A DNA stretch of 64,000 nucleotides from Prochlorococcus sp. AG-347-I19 (GCA_003279105.1 QCBO01000003.1:52245-116244); one strand, 5' to 3'; numbered from the stretch's first letter, positions 1-6,467 are shown. A program made the numbers and translations. The notes: generated from the letters alone by a model not told the origin.

Positions 1-479
1 GCTACGGCAACAAGAGAAAGAGCAGAAAAAGCAGATCCAAAATTTCCCCATCCTCCATATATTCCCTCAGCCAAACCAATTTCTTTCGGTGGGAACCACT
101 CAGAGACCATTCTTATTCCGATAACAAAACCTGCTCCTACTATTGATAAAAGCAATCTCGCAATAACAAGTTGATTGAAGTCTTGAGCACTAGCAAATAA
201 TAAACACGGCACGACAGAAAATATCAAAATTGTTGAGTAAGTTTTTCTTGGGCCGAATTTATCCAATAACATTCCAATCAAAACTCTTGCAGGGATAGTC
301 AAAGCGACATTACATATTGCTACTGTTCTAATTTGAGCAACAGATAAACCTAAATCGGATTTAACAGTAGTTGCAAGAGGTGCAAGGTTAAACCAAACAA
401 CAAAAGTAAGGAAAAAGGCAAACCAGGTAAGGTGAAGAGTTCTATACCTGCCATTTAAAGACCAAACGTCACTTAACAT
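1..479 (-). CDS. nrtP: Nitrate/nitrite permease, NNP family (partial, N-terminal part)
   Basis: Inner-membrane major-facilitator permease that imports nitrate or nitrite. The reading frame runs leftward from an ATG at 479 and leaves the window after about 159 codons, so the C-terminal two thirds are missing. It starts MLSDVWSLNGRYR, and four to five hydrophobic helices are visible. The loop GMLLDKFGPRKT matches the MFS motif between helices 2 and 3, and GIYGGWGNFGSAF matches the nitrate signature of the NNP branch. It is divergent from mobA-moaA, which supply the cofactor for nitrate reductase, and an NtcA box lies just upstream. The same family is called napA in some marine cyanobacteria. 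The family call is strong; substrate preference is inferred from the family. Confidence 0.9.
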   Translation of the reverse strand, partial: MLSDVWSLNGRYRTLHLTWFAFFLTFVVWFNLAPLATTVKSDLGLSVAQIRTVAICNVALTIPARVLIGMLLDKFGPRKTYSTILIFSVVPCLLFASAQDFNQLVIARLLLSIVGAGFVIGIRMVSEWFPPKEIGLAEGIYGGWGNFGSAFSALSLVAV

Positions 480-535
480 GAAAATTTTTCGAGATTAATT
501 TTAAGCAATTTATATTTCGATCAATGCATTTATTT

Positions 536-549
536 GTATTATTTAATAC
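536..549. promoter_or_regulatory. NtcA box upstream of nrtP
   Basis: GTATTATTTAATAC is a perfect GTA-N8-TAC palindrome, the consensus for NtcA, the cyanobacterial nitrogen regulator. Reading leftward toward nrtP, a TATAAA or TAAATT hexamer follows 21-23 bases later, the usual spacing of a class II NtcA-activated promoter. The nrtP ATG lies 57 bases from the box. Binding is inferred. Confidence 0.75.
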
Positions 550-649
550 GAAATCTAGTTTTTAAGAAATGCAACTTTTTTAAAAGGCTAGAATTAATAG
601 TCAGCACTAATAAAATCAAAATTGGGGAAAATTAGTAATCTGATTATTG

Positions 650-663
650 GTATTAACCGATAC
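650..663. promoter_or_regulatory. NtcA box upstream of mobA-moaA
   Basis: GTATTAACCGATAC is a second perfect GTA-N8-TAC palindrome, ending 33 bases before the mobA ATG. A TAAGTT hexamer (691-696) abuts the ATG, 27 bases away. That is longer than the usual spacing, so a near-leaderless start is possible but unproven. The box may instead act with the nrtP site. Confidence 0.6.
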
Positions 664-696
664 ATAAAGTACTCGTGGAAAAATATTGCCTAAGTT

Positions 697-1302
697 ATGG
701 AAATAAAACTTAAAAAATTTAAAGCATTCATTTTGGCTGGAGGCAAGAGTTCAAGGATGGGATCTGATAAAGCATTAATTAAACATCATGAAGGAGGTAA
801 TTGGCTGACTCACAAAATAAAAATACTAAATAACCTTAATTTAGAGACTTTTGTAATAACAAATTATACTTCTCATTTAAAGGAAGTTGATAAAAGCAAT
901 AATGTTGAGTTTATTTCAGATGCCCAACCCTTTGATGGACCATTAACTTGTATAGAACAAATTTTTTCATCTTTTAAAAAAACTACTAAAAATATCCTTA
1001 TTGTCCCAGTCGATATGCCTAATTTGGATACAAAATTAATTTATTCACTTTTTAAATCATGGGAAGAAAATCAAAATTTTGCGTTAATATCCCATGATGG
1101 AATTTTTGCACAACCATTATTCGGAATTTATCCCATCAATGAAGAAAATCATTTTAAATTAAAAAAAAAGTTATCCTCTGGGAAGAAAAATTTTCTCGGA
1201 TGGGTTGATCAAATTCCACATAAATATTTCTATGCAAAAAATGGAGATTTAATTAATATAAATTCCAAGAGAGAATTCTTAAATATGAATAATGGGATTT
1301 AA
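697..1302 (+). CDS. mobA: Molybdenum cofactor guanylyltransferase MobA
   Basis: Transfers GMP to molybdopterin to make the bis-MGD cofactor, which cyanobacterial nitrate reductase (NarB) needs. The 201-residue protein has the nucleotidyltransferase signature LAGGKSSRMGSDKA near residues 13-26, and VPVDMPNL near residue 103, an aspartate motif typical of the family for metal and GTP. Length fits the family. Its last 11 bases overlap the start of moaA, so the two are almost certainly co-transcribed and translationally coupled. Context with the nitrate permease indicates a role in nitrate assimilation. Confidence 0.9.
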   Translation: MEIKLKKFKAFILAGGKSSRMGSDKALIKHHEGGNWLTHKIKILNNLNLETFVITNYTSHLKEVDKSNNVEFISDAQPFDGPLTCIEQIFSSFKKTTKNILIVPVDMPNLDTKLIYSLFKSWEENQNFALISHDGIFAQPLFGIYPINEENHFKLKKKLSSGKKNFLGWVDQIPHKYFYAKNGDLININSKREFLNMNNGI

Positions 1303-2353
1303 GCAATTGGAGGACAATAGAAAAAGAAAGTTAAAAGTTTTAAGGATATCTCTTAAACAAAATTGCAATTTTTCGTGTATTTACTGTAAGCCTGAGAACT
1401 ATAGTTTGGATGTTTTAAATATTGAACAATTTAAAAAGTTAATTTTAGTCAGTTGCCGATTAGGGGTAAATTCTTTAAGAATCACTGGAGGAGAACCTTT
1501 ATTGAGTTCTCAATTAGATGAACTTCTTTATGAAATTAAATCGCAAAGATTAGAAGAATCAAATCCAGTAGCTAATTTACAGGATATTTCTCTAACCACA
1601 AATGGATATTTGCTCTCTAAGAAAAAAGCTAATGAGCTTTTTAAAAATGGTTTAGATCGCATAACAGTAAGTTTAGATGCGATTGATCCTGATATTTTTT
1701 CAAACATGATTGGAGAGGAAAATAAAATTATTGGCAAAGAAAAATTATTTACTGTCCTTGAAGGAATAGATCATGCAATTAATGCTGGATTTAATCCAAA
1801 GGCGGGGAAATTAAAAATAAATGCAGTTATAAAAAAAGAGATTAATGATAATCAAATTTTTGAATTAGTTGATTTTGCAAAAAAAAGGTCTATAGAAATT
1901 CGTTTCATTGAGTATATGGACGTAGGGATATCTAATAATTGGCAGCCATCAGATGTTTTTTTCTCTGAAAGAATTATTAGGCTACTAAAGAAGAAACATC
2001 GATTAAAAGACTACGGAAGAAAGGAGGGGCAAACCGCTAATAGATGGTACATGAGTGATTCAAATAGTTTTGTAAGTACAATCTCTTCAATAAGTAATCC
2101 TTTTTGTTCAGACTGTAATAGATTGCGGATAACTAGCGATGGTTATGCTTATACATGTCTTTTTTCTAATGAAGGTATAAATCTAAACCCATGGTTGTCT
2201 CTACCAATTAATCTCCATGAATTGGAAAATAAAATCAAGAGCATTTGGGAAGCTAGAGAAGATAACTATAGTGAAGATCGATTTAAAGTATTAGAGAAAA
2301 CAACTGAAAAAAATCAAAAAATTCATCCATCAATGTCATATCTTGGGGGATAA
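1292..2353 (+). CDS. moaA: GTP 3',8-cyclase MoaA (molybdopterin synthesis)
   Basis: Radical SAM enzyme that starts molybdenum-cofactor synthesis by converting GTP to 3',8-cyclo-GTP. The N-terminal 4Fe-4S site is C25-x3-C29-x2-C32, followed by the SAM-binding GGEP. The second cluster site is C272-x2-C275-x13-C289 with the adjacent NRLR. The chain ends in Gly-Gly, which family members need for activity. Length 353 is normal. The ATG at 1292 lies inside the end of mobA. Other Moa/Moe genes are not in the window and presumably lie beyond the left edge or elsewhere. Confidence 0.92.
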   Translation: MGFKQLEDNRKRKLKVLRISLKQNCNFSCIYCKPENYSLDVLNIEQFKKLILVSCRLGVNSLRITGGEPLLSSQLDELLYEIKSQRLEESNPVANLQDISLTTNGYLLSKKKANELFKNGLDRITVSLDAIDPDIFSNMIGEENKIIGKEKLFTVLEGIDHAINAGFNPKAGKLKINAVIKKEINDNQIFELVDFAKKRSIEIRFIEYMDVGISNNWQPSDVFFSERIIRLLKKKHRLKDYGRKEGQTANRWYMSDSNSFVSTISSISNPFCSDCNRLRITSDGYAYTCLFSNEGINLNPWLSLPINLHELENKIKSIWEAREDNYSEDRFKVLEKTTEKNQKIHPSMSYLGG

Positions 2354-2428
2354 AAAATTATTTAGTATAAATAACAACATCATATATTCTTAATTCGAGG
2401 GAAATTAACCTCAAATTTATATTCTTGG

Positions 2429-2569
2429 ATGCGTTTAGCGATCTTACTTGGTTTTATTTTAGGGGTAACTCACGGAACTCTTGTTTCCGAAAGTTATTCT
2501 GCAAACAATTATGAAAATAATCAATTATTTTTTACTCAAAAAAATTCAAATATATTTTCTTCACTTTAA
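2429..2569 (+). CDS. Small hypothetical protein with signal-like N-terminus
   Basis: A 46-codon frame, MRLAILLGFILGVTHGTLVSES and onward, ends with TAA at 2567. A single basic residue and a hydrophobic stretch (residues 3-18) suggest a signal peptide or membrane anchor; the rest is Asn- and Gln-rich. It sits between moaA and the riboswitch. No family was recognised. It could be a chance frame, though the hydrophobic start is well formed. Confidence 0.4.
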   Translation: MRLAILLGFILGVTHGTLVSESYSANNYENNQLFFTQKNSNIFSSL

Positions 2570-2629
2570 AATTTAATTTCTTATTTTTTATAAGTTTTTG
2601 TATTGCTATTAACATCTTGTAAACTAAAT

Positions 2630-2635
2630 TATACT
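2630..2635 (+). promoter_or_regulatory. -10 element for the riboswitch transcript
   Basis: TATACT matches the -10 consensus. Transcription would start near 2642, just ahead of the first hairpin of the riboswitch. No clear -35 is visible, which is common in this genus. Confidence 0.45.
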
Positions 2636-2647
2636 TATAGTTAAAAT

Positions 2648-2725
2648 GTAGCGTAGACTACATAAACGTTCATCTCGTTTTACGAGCCGCATTAAGATTG
2701 AAGCCAAGGAACGGGGACTTCAGTC
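2648..2725 (+). promoter_or_regulatory. Probable glutamine-II riboswitch (Downstream-peptide motif)
   Basis: The RNA can form P1 CGTTC (2667-2671) with GAACG (2709-2713), a P2 hairpin CTCGT/ACGAG (2674-2678 and 2682-2686), and a pseudoknot in which GATTGAAG (2696-2703) pairs with CTTCAGTC (2718-2725), eight pairs with one G-U. The second pseudoknot arm ends four bases before the ATG at 2730, so folding could hide the ribosome entry site. The order of elements, the CCGCATTAAGA linker and a short downstream ORF match my memory of the Downstream-peptide RNA of marine cyanobacteria, a glutamine sensor. A 5' hairpin GTAG/CTAC (2648-2661) precedes it. Confidence 0.7.
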
Positions 2726-2729
2726 AAAA

Positions 2730-3062
2730 ATGAAATTTAGTCACATAACTATTATGTCTAATAACGTATCTACCTCAGTAAGTAGTAACAATATTACTGC
2801 TGTATTTGCAGGTTTTCTGGGAGCATTTATTGTTGGTTCTCTTGGAGTCCAACTTGTAAGAACCCAAAAGCCTTCTTTTCAATCTCAACCATTGAAAGTT
2901 CAACCAGTTATCGCTCATCAATCAACTTTATGGGCAGCTTTAGGAGAACAAGATACTCCTATAGTTAAAAATAAAGTTTCTAATGCAAAAACTACAGGAG
3001 TTGTCCCTGTTATAGGTTCTGAAGCAACTCTTTGGGCTCCTCTAGGTTTAGGTAATTATTAA
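2730..3062 (+). CDS. Short membrane-anchored protein under a glutamine riboswitch
   Basis: A 110-residue protein of unknown function. After a Ser/Asn-rich start there is one hydrophobic segment (about residues 23-45, VFAGFLGAFIVGSLGVQLV), then a soluble tail with a twice-used motif, STLWAALG and ATLWAPLG. ATG 2730 is preferred because the riboswitch pseudoknot ends right before it; an internal ATG at 2754 is possible. Downstream-peptide riboswitches are known to precede short ORFs like this one, so expression should respond to glutamine, and a nitrogen-related role is inferred. Confidence 0.7.
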   Translation: MKFSHITIMSNNVSTSVSSNNITAVFAGFLGAFIVGSLGVQLVRTQKPSFQSQPLKVQPVIAHQSTLWAALGEQDTPIVKNKVSNAKTTGVVPVIGSEATLWAPLGLGNY

Positions 3063-3077
3063 ATTAGGTCTTTTAAT

Positions 3078-3108
3078 AAAAAAAGGGGGTTTTTAACCCC
3101 CTTTTTTT
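3078..3108 (+). terminator. Rho-independent terminator
   Basis: A GGGGG/CCCCC stem flanked by A and T runs, ending in seven Ts, lies 16 bases after the riboswitch-controlled ORF. The A run on the other side lets it work in both directions. Confidence 0.9.
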
Positions 3109-3127
3109 ATTAATTGCATTAAAGGAT

Positions 3128-3145
3128 GATTGAAAATTTTCAATC
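3128..3145. repeat. 18-bp perfect palindrome
   Basis: GATTGAAAATTTTCAATC is perfectly self-complementary and lies 20 bases beyond the terminator. No T-run follows on either strand, so it is not an obvious terminator; it could be an operator. The rest of 3146-3358 holds no gene I can support. Confidence 0.5.
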
Positions 3146-3358
3146 CAATAAATGGATAACTAATAATTAAATCAGAGTTTGAAAACAATGTAATCGTAGA
3201 TACCAACAACTTTTTTATTAATTGATTATAAATAAAAAACAAGAGTTAACCGGTTCAAATTTGTTGACTCTGAGGTTTTAACCGTTGACTCCTTATCTAC
3301 TTCTAGTTGTGACTCGCTAGTTTCAAGATTCAAAAACGGTATTTATTTACCTTAAATT

Positions 3359-3496
3359 ATGGAAAAAAAAATCGCAAAGAAATACGCCGATCTTATAGTC
3401 GAGGCTAATAATTCAACTGGCAGAAAAGAAACTTTGTCATTGATTAAACAAGCAACAAAATTAAAAACCAAACTTGATCAATACGAAATGATGTAG
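3359..3496 (+). CDS. Small hypothetical protein, basic and helical
   Basis: A 45-codon frame, MEKKIAKKYADLIVEANNST and onward, ends in TAG at 3494. It is lysine-rich (about a quarter Lys) with heptad-like leucines, consistent with a short helical protein. No signal peptide or known domain was seen. The composition looks like real coding sequence rather than a chance frame in this AT-rich DNA. Function unknown. Confidence 0.5.
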   Translation: MEKKIAKKYADLIVEANNSTGRKETLSLIKQATKLKTKLDQYEMM

Positions 3497-3609
3497 TCTC
3501 TTAAAATCTACAGGATATTCAAGATGAGGTAGAAACTAGTTCCTTTTTTTTTATCCTGCTATAAAAAATACTAAGATATTATTTAACTTCTCTGCTTTAA
3601 TAAAATATC

Positions 3610-3900
3610 GTGGAATTAACTGAGCTAATTAAGGATTACGTTGCTACTGAATTATTATCAAGTATTGAAATTGATTTTCTTGAAGGAGAATTATGGGAAA
3701 CCACACAACATATTGCAGAAATAAATACAGTTATCAAAGCTCCAAAGAATATATGCAAAAAATTGGGACTAGATGAAAAATCTTGCTGGCAATTATGTTG
3801 TGCTGCCGTTCTTGACTCCTCAAGACCATTAAAAAATGGACAAAATAGAGTAGATGATTTTAAAAAATTAATTAATCGATATGAAATCAGCTATATATAA
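3610..3900 (+). CDS. Conserved-looking hypothetical protein (96 aa)
   Basis: Starts at GTG 3610. Soluble, acidic N-terminus (MELTELIKDYVATELLSS), with cysteines at KNICKK, KSCWQLCCAAVLD and no membrane segment. The Cys cluster around residues 59-65 could bind metal, but no recognised motif is present. A 98-residue secreted protein follows 12 bases downstream, so they may be co-transcribed. Function unknown. Confidence 0.6.
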   Translation: MELTELIKDYVATELLSSIEIDFLEGELWETTQHIAEINTVIKAPKNICKKLGLDEKSCWQLCCAAVLDSSRPLKNGQNRVDDFKKLINRYEISYI

Positions 3901-3912
3901 ACTATAGACTAA

Positions 3913-4209
3913 ATGATACGGTTACTTATTGCATCAATTCTTTTTTTTGCTCCACTAGGAGGTTTTGCTGATGAAAAGCAAAGAGAAATTGAGAATGAAG
4001 CTATAAATCTTGTTATTAAAAAATATGGAAAAGGCTTAGAAAATAGATTAAAAGGAACGGGAGTAACTCCCAGTTATCGAAGTTGGTATGAAAATGATTG
4101 TTTTGTAAGTATTGCAGCAGGTACATACCAAAAAGATACTTGGTCGGCAATGAAGTGGTTTAGCGTTAATGTCTGTTCTGAATCAGCTGAAATAATGGAA
4201 AGTGAATGA
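3913..4209 (+). CDS. Small secreted hypothetical protein
   Basis: A 98-residue protein with a clear signal peptide (MIRLLIASILFFAPLGGFAD, cleavage probably after GFA). The mature part has two cysteines (NDCFVS and NVCSES) that could form a disulfide. Its TGA stop overlaps the ATG of the amidotransferase gene in an ATGA junction, so the two are translationally coupled. No known domain was recognised. Confidence 0.65.
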   Translation: MIRLLIASILFFAPLGGFADEKQREIENEAINLVIKKYGKGLENRLKGTGVTPSYRSWYENDCFVSIAAGTYQKDTWSAMKWFSVNVCSESAEIMESE

Positions 4210-4943
4210 AGGAAATAAAACGCCTATTAGTTTTGCAGCATTTAGAAATAGAGGGGCCTGGTCTTTTTGGACAATTTGCTAAAGAAAGAGATTTAAAAAT
4301 AGAAATTATTCGTTTAGATAATAAAAATGCTCTACCGCAAACAAAAAAAGGTGACTTAATTTTAATTATGGGTGGACCAATGGGTGTTAAGGATATTGGA
4401 AGCTTAAAATATCCATGGCTTAAGTTAGAAAGAGATTTTATAAAAAAAGAATTAGAAAATGAGAGACCTATAGTCGGTGTTTGCTTAGGTGCTCAGTTGC
4501 TTGCGAGTGCTGCTGGGGGAGATGTAGAAATTCTTAAATATGGATCACCTCCAAAAGCATTACCAGAAATTGGATGGTCTCAAATTTTTATAGACAAATC
4601 GAATAAAGACTTTAAAGCACTATTTGAAGACCCTTTTCATGTACTACATTGGCATGGAGATAGGATTTTATTACCTAATAAAGCAGTACTCATTGCTAGT
4701 AGTGCACGTTGTAAGGAACAGTTTTTTAGGATTGGTAATTTTGCTTACGGATTACAATTTCATATAGAGACAACTGGGGGAATGATAAATAACTGGATTA
4801 AAGAAGATAAAGAGTTTGTCCTTAAAGGATTAGGCTTAAATGGTCAGGAAATTTTAAAAGAAGAGAACAAAAAATATATTGATAAAACTTTTTCAAAAAG
4901 AAAGCTTCTAATAAGTAAATTATTTGAATTATTAGATAATTAA
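4206..4943 (+). CDS. Class I glutamine amidotransferase-like protein
   Basis: A 245-residue GATase-1 domain protein, resembling the stand-alone GMP-synthase-like group. The nucleophile elbow is GVCLGAQLL (Cys near residue 97), an oxyanion-type IMGGPMGV lies near residue 60, HWHGD near residue 153, and the catalytic His is in QFHIE. All triad elements appear present, so glutamine hydrolysis is plausible; the amino-group acceptor is unknown. It is coupled to the upstream secreted protein by a 4-base overlap. A terminator hairpin follows. Confidence 0.8.
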   Translation: MKEIKRLLVLQHLEIEGPGLFGQFAKERDLKIEIIRLDNKNALPQTKKGDLILIMGGPMGVKDIGSLKYPWLKLERDFIKKELENERPIVGVCLGAQLLASAAGGDVEILKYGSPPKALPEIGWSQIFIDKSNKDFKALFEDPFHVLHWHGDRILLPNKAVLIASSARCKEQFFRIGNFAYGLQFHIETTGGMINNWIKEDKEFVLKGLGLNGQEILKEENKKYIDKTFSKRKLLISKLFELLDN

Positions 4944-4965
4944 AAAGGGCATAATCCAGTAAAAA

Positions 4966-4983
4966 AGGGCTTGATGAAGCCCT
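4966..4983 (+). terminator. Terminator hairpin between amidotransferase and hli
   Basis: AGGGCTTGATGAAGCCCT forms a 7-bp stem. On the minus strand it is followed by TTTTTTACTGG, so it can also end a leftward hli transcript. Confidence 0.6.
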
Positions 4984-5007
4984 GAAAAAATTTAAAAAGG
5001 ATTTTTA

Positions 5008-5136
5008 TTAGAAAATACCTGGAAGAATTTGACCAGTAAAATAGTAGGCTCCTACAAGAGCAAACATTCCAAGCATTGCTGCTTTACCATTAAGCTTTTC
5101 AGCTTTTTCGGTCATGATTTTTTTTGCGAATTCCAT
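5008..5136 (-). CDS. hli: High-light-inducible protein (42 aa)
   Basis: A single-helix chlorophyll-binding thylakoid protein of the Hlip/SCP family, which protects photosystems and binds pigment during assembly or stress. The 42-residue frame has the family core KLNGKAAMLGMFALVGAYYF and ends TGQILPGIF, the hallmark C-terminus. It is divergent from the larger hli cluster starting at 5441 and shares its control region. Too short for most ORF callers, but unmistakable in sequence. Confidence 0.92.
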   Translation of the reverse strand: MEFAKKIMTEKAEKLNGKAAMLGMFALVGAYYFTGQILPGIF

Positions 5137-5325
5137 AATAAAGTGAAATAAATTATATATAAAAACTAATTATTCAAATTTCAGAATGATGTAGTTTTTT
5201 CTACCAAATTGATATCTTTCTGAAGATTTAAAAATAAATACTTAAACAACAAATTGAAATCTCAATAGTTTTCGAGCCAATCTGTAAAGCGTAGCAAGCC
5301 TAAAAAACAGCTATTTAAAAGCTTA

Positions 5326-5343
5326 TGTTACGTATATGTAACA
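5326..5343. promoter_or_regulatory. Inverted repeat in hli control region (candidate operator)
   Basis: TGTTAC-GTATAT-GTAACA has perfect 6-bp arms with a 6-bp spacer, the geometry of CRP/FNR-family sites. It lies between two divergent hli transcription units. Binding protein unknown. Confidence 0.45.
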
Positions 5344-5390
5344 ATTATGTAGTAAATATCTTGAAAATAACTTAATTTTGGCTTAATGCT

Positions 5391-5424
5391 TTACATTTAT
5401 TAATAGTAGTGTTACATTTATTAA
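5391..5424. repeat. Direct repeat of a 13-mer, 21-bp period, upstream of hli cluster
   Basis: TTACATTTATTAA occurs at 5391-5403 and again at 5412-5424, exactly 21 bp apart (about two helical turns), just upstream of the hli ATG at 5441. The spacing suggests paired activator or repressor sites on one face of the DNA. Confidence 0.45.
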
Positions 5425-5440
5425 CAATTACACAACTTCA

Positions 5441-5647
5441 ATGGCAAATTCAAACGTTACTACTGAATCAGGTGGCAGACAGAATATGTTTCCTACTGAG
5501 ACACGTCCTTATATAGATGAGTCCGTTTCATACGACAGCTACCCACAAAATGCAGAAAAAGTTAATGGCCGTTGGGCAATGATTGGCCTTGTTGCTTTAG
5601 TAGGTGCTTACGTCTCAACTGGACAAATTATTCCTGGCATTTTTTAA
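5441..5647 (+). CDS. hli: High-light-inducible protein (68 aa)
   Basis: Thylakoid Hlip with a 35-residue polar N-terminal extension followed by the conserved single helix: EKVNGRWAMIGLVALVGAYV, then STGQIIPGIF. The Glu and Asn/Arg residues of the core are the chlorophyll ligands in the family. It leads a rightward cluster of three hli genes and one small ORF. Its TAA shares one base with the next ATG (TAATG at 5645-5649), so translation is coupled. Confidence 0.93.
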   Translation: MANSNVTTESGGRQNMFPTETRPYIDESVSYDSYPQNAEKVNGRWAMIGLVALVGAYVSTGQIIPGIF

Positions 5648-5907
5648 TGAGTCCACTTTCAGGTTTTTTAGCCGTAACTGTATTCATTACAGCCGTACTC
5701 GTTGCTTATTTAACCAAGCAATTTCAAAACGAAAATTTAAACTATTCATCTTCTAATCAAATGAAAAACTCAAATCCAAAAGTCAAAACAATTGAAAAGG
5801 AAAAAGTTGTTGCTGAAACTCTTAACGGCAGATTCGCAATGCTTGGATTAATTGCTGCTCTTGGAGCATACCTAACAACAGGTCAAATAATTCCTGGTTT
5901 CGTTTAA
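5647..5907 (+). CDS. hli: High-light-inducible protein with extra N-terminal helix (86 aa)
   Basis: Starts at ATG 5647, overlapping the previous stop by one base; the longer frame upstream runs inside the other hli gene. An N-terminal hydrophobic segment (FLAVTVFITAVLVAYL, residues 7-22) is followed by a charged linker and the Hlip core ETLNGRFAMLGLIAALGAYL and TGQIIPGFV. It therefore likely spans the membrane twice, unusual beside the one-helix relatives. Role: photoprotective pigment binding. Confidence 0.88.
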   Translation: MSPLSGFLAVTVFITAVLVAYLTKQFQNENLNYSSSNQMKNSNPKVKTIEKEKVVAETLNGRFAMLGLIAALGAYLTTGQIIPGFV

Positions 5908-5942
5908 AAACCAACTTTTTTACAATTCTACAAATCAGAAAA

Positions 5943-6071
5943 ATGGAAAACTCAAAAACAACTTATTGGCAAAACGCTGAAAGAACTAATGGAAGAATGG
6001 CAATGATGGGTTTATTTGCTTTAGTTGTAAATTATGGCTTATTCGGCTGGATAATCCCTGGAATTTTTTAA
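5943..6071 (+). CDS. hli: High-light-inducible protein (42 aa)
   Basis: Third rightward hli gene. The 42-codon frame reads MENSKTTYWQNAERTNGRMA, then a hydrophobic helix and WIIPGIF. The ERTNGR motif is the pigment-binding core; the family Gly-Gln before IIPG is replaced by GW. It is followed one base later by a small ORF in the same direction, so it is part of the cluster transcript. Confidence 0.88.
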   Translation: MENSKTTYWQNAERTNGRMAMMGLFALVVNYGLFGWIIPGIF

Positions 6072-6072
6072 A

Positions 6073-6252
6073 ATGAATTTAGGCTTACTTTTTCTAAAAG
6101 TTAACACTTTGGGAGTTATAACTCTTTCTGAACTTGATTGGATAACTATCCATCAATCTGAATTTTCAAGGTTAGATATGGCTTTAGTTATTAAGATCGG
6201 CCGTCTTATGGATTCTGGGGTAATAGAAATTGATAATAGATTGCCTGTTTAA
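6073..6252 (+). CDS. Small hypothetical protein in hli operon (59 aa)
   Basis: ATG 6073 is one base after the preceding hli stop. The 59-residue product starts MNLGLLFLKVNTLGVITLSE and continues with an amphipathic part containing LSELDWI and ALVIKIGRLMDSGVIEIDNR. It lacks the Hlip motif. Tight linkage to three hli genes and a terminator immediately downstream suggest a shared light-stress role; function unknown. Confidence 0.7.
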   Translation: MNLGLLFLKVNTLGVITLSELDWITIHQSEFSRLDMALVIKIGRLMDSGVIEIDNRLPV

Positions 6253-6280
6253 TTTTAATTTTTAAAAAATGATCGTCATG

Positions 6281-6316
6281 AGTGTTTGTCAATAGGGATA
6301 CTGACAAGCACTTTTT
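6281..6316 (+). terminator. Terminator of the hli cluster
   Basis: AGTGTTTGTCA pairs with TGACAAGCACT (one G-U) around a 9-base loop, followed by a run of six Ts. It lies about 28 bases after the last ORF of the cluster. Confidence 0.85.
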
Positions 6317-6467
6317 TATGATAAAAAAATATTTGTAAAAAAAAGAGATTGTTTTTAGCTAAGAAACAAACTCTCAATTACCTAATTCTTACATGAAAAT
6401 TTCAAGTAAGCTTTCAGATCTTAACTGATTTTTTTTTATAGTAAATCCGTAAAAATGCTTTTGTAAT

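Noticed and set aside
2618..2634. NtcA-like site with N10 spacing (GTA...TAC) before the riboswitch
   Set aside because: The spacer is two bases longer than the GTA-N8-TAC consensus and overlaps the -10 element, so it is probably chance.
2641..2729. Open frame upstream of ATG 2730 (RRLHKRSSRFTSRIKIEAKE...)
   Set aside because: It reads as a plausible basic peptide but has no start codon after the TAG at 2648 and coincides with the riboswitch stems, which explain the sequence better.
5572..5646. Longer start for the second rightward hli gene
   Set aside because: The extension is out of frame within the preceding hli gene; ATG 5647 overlaps its stop in the usual coupled manner.
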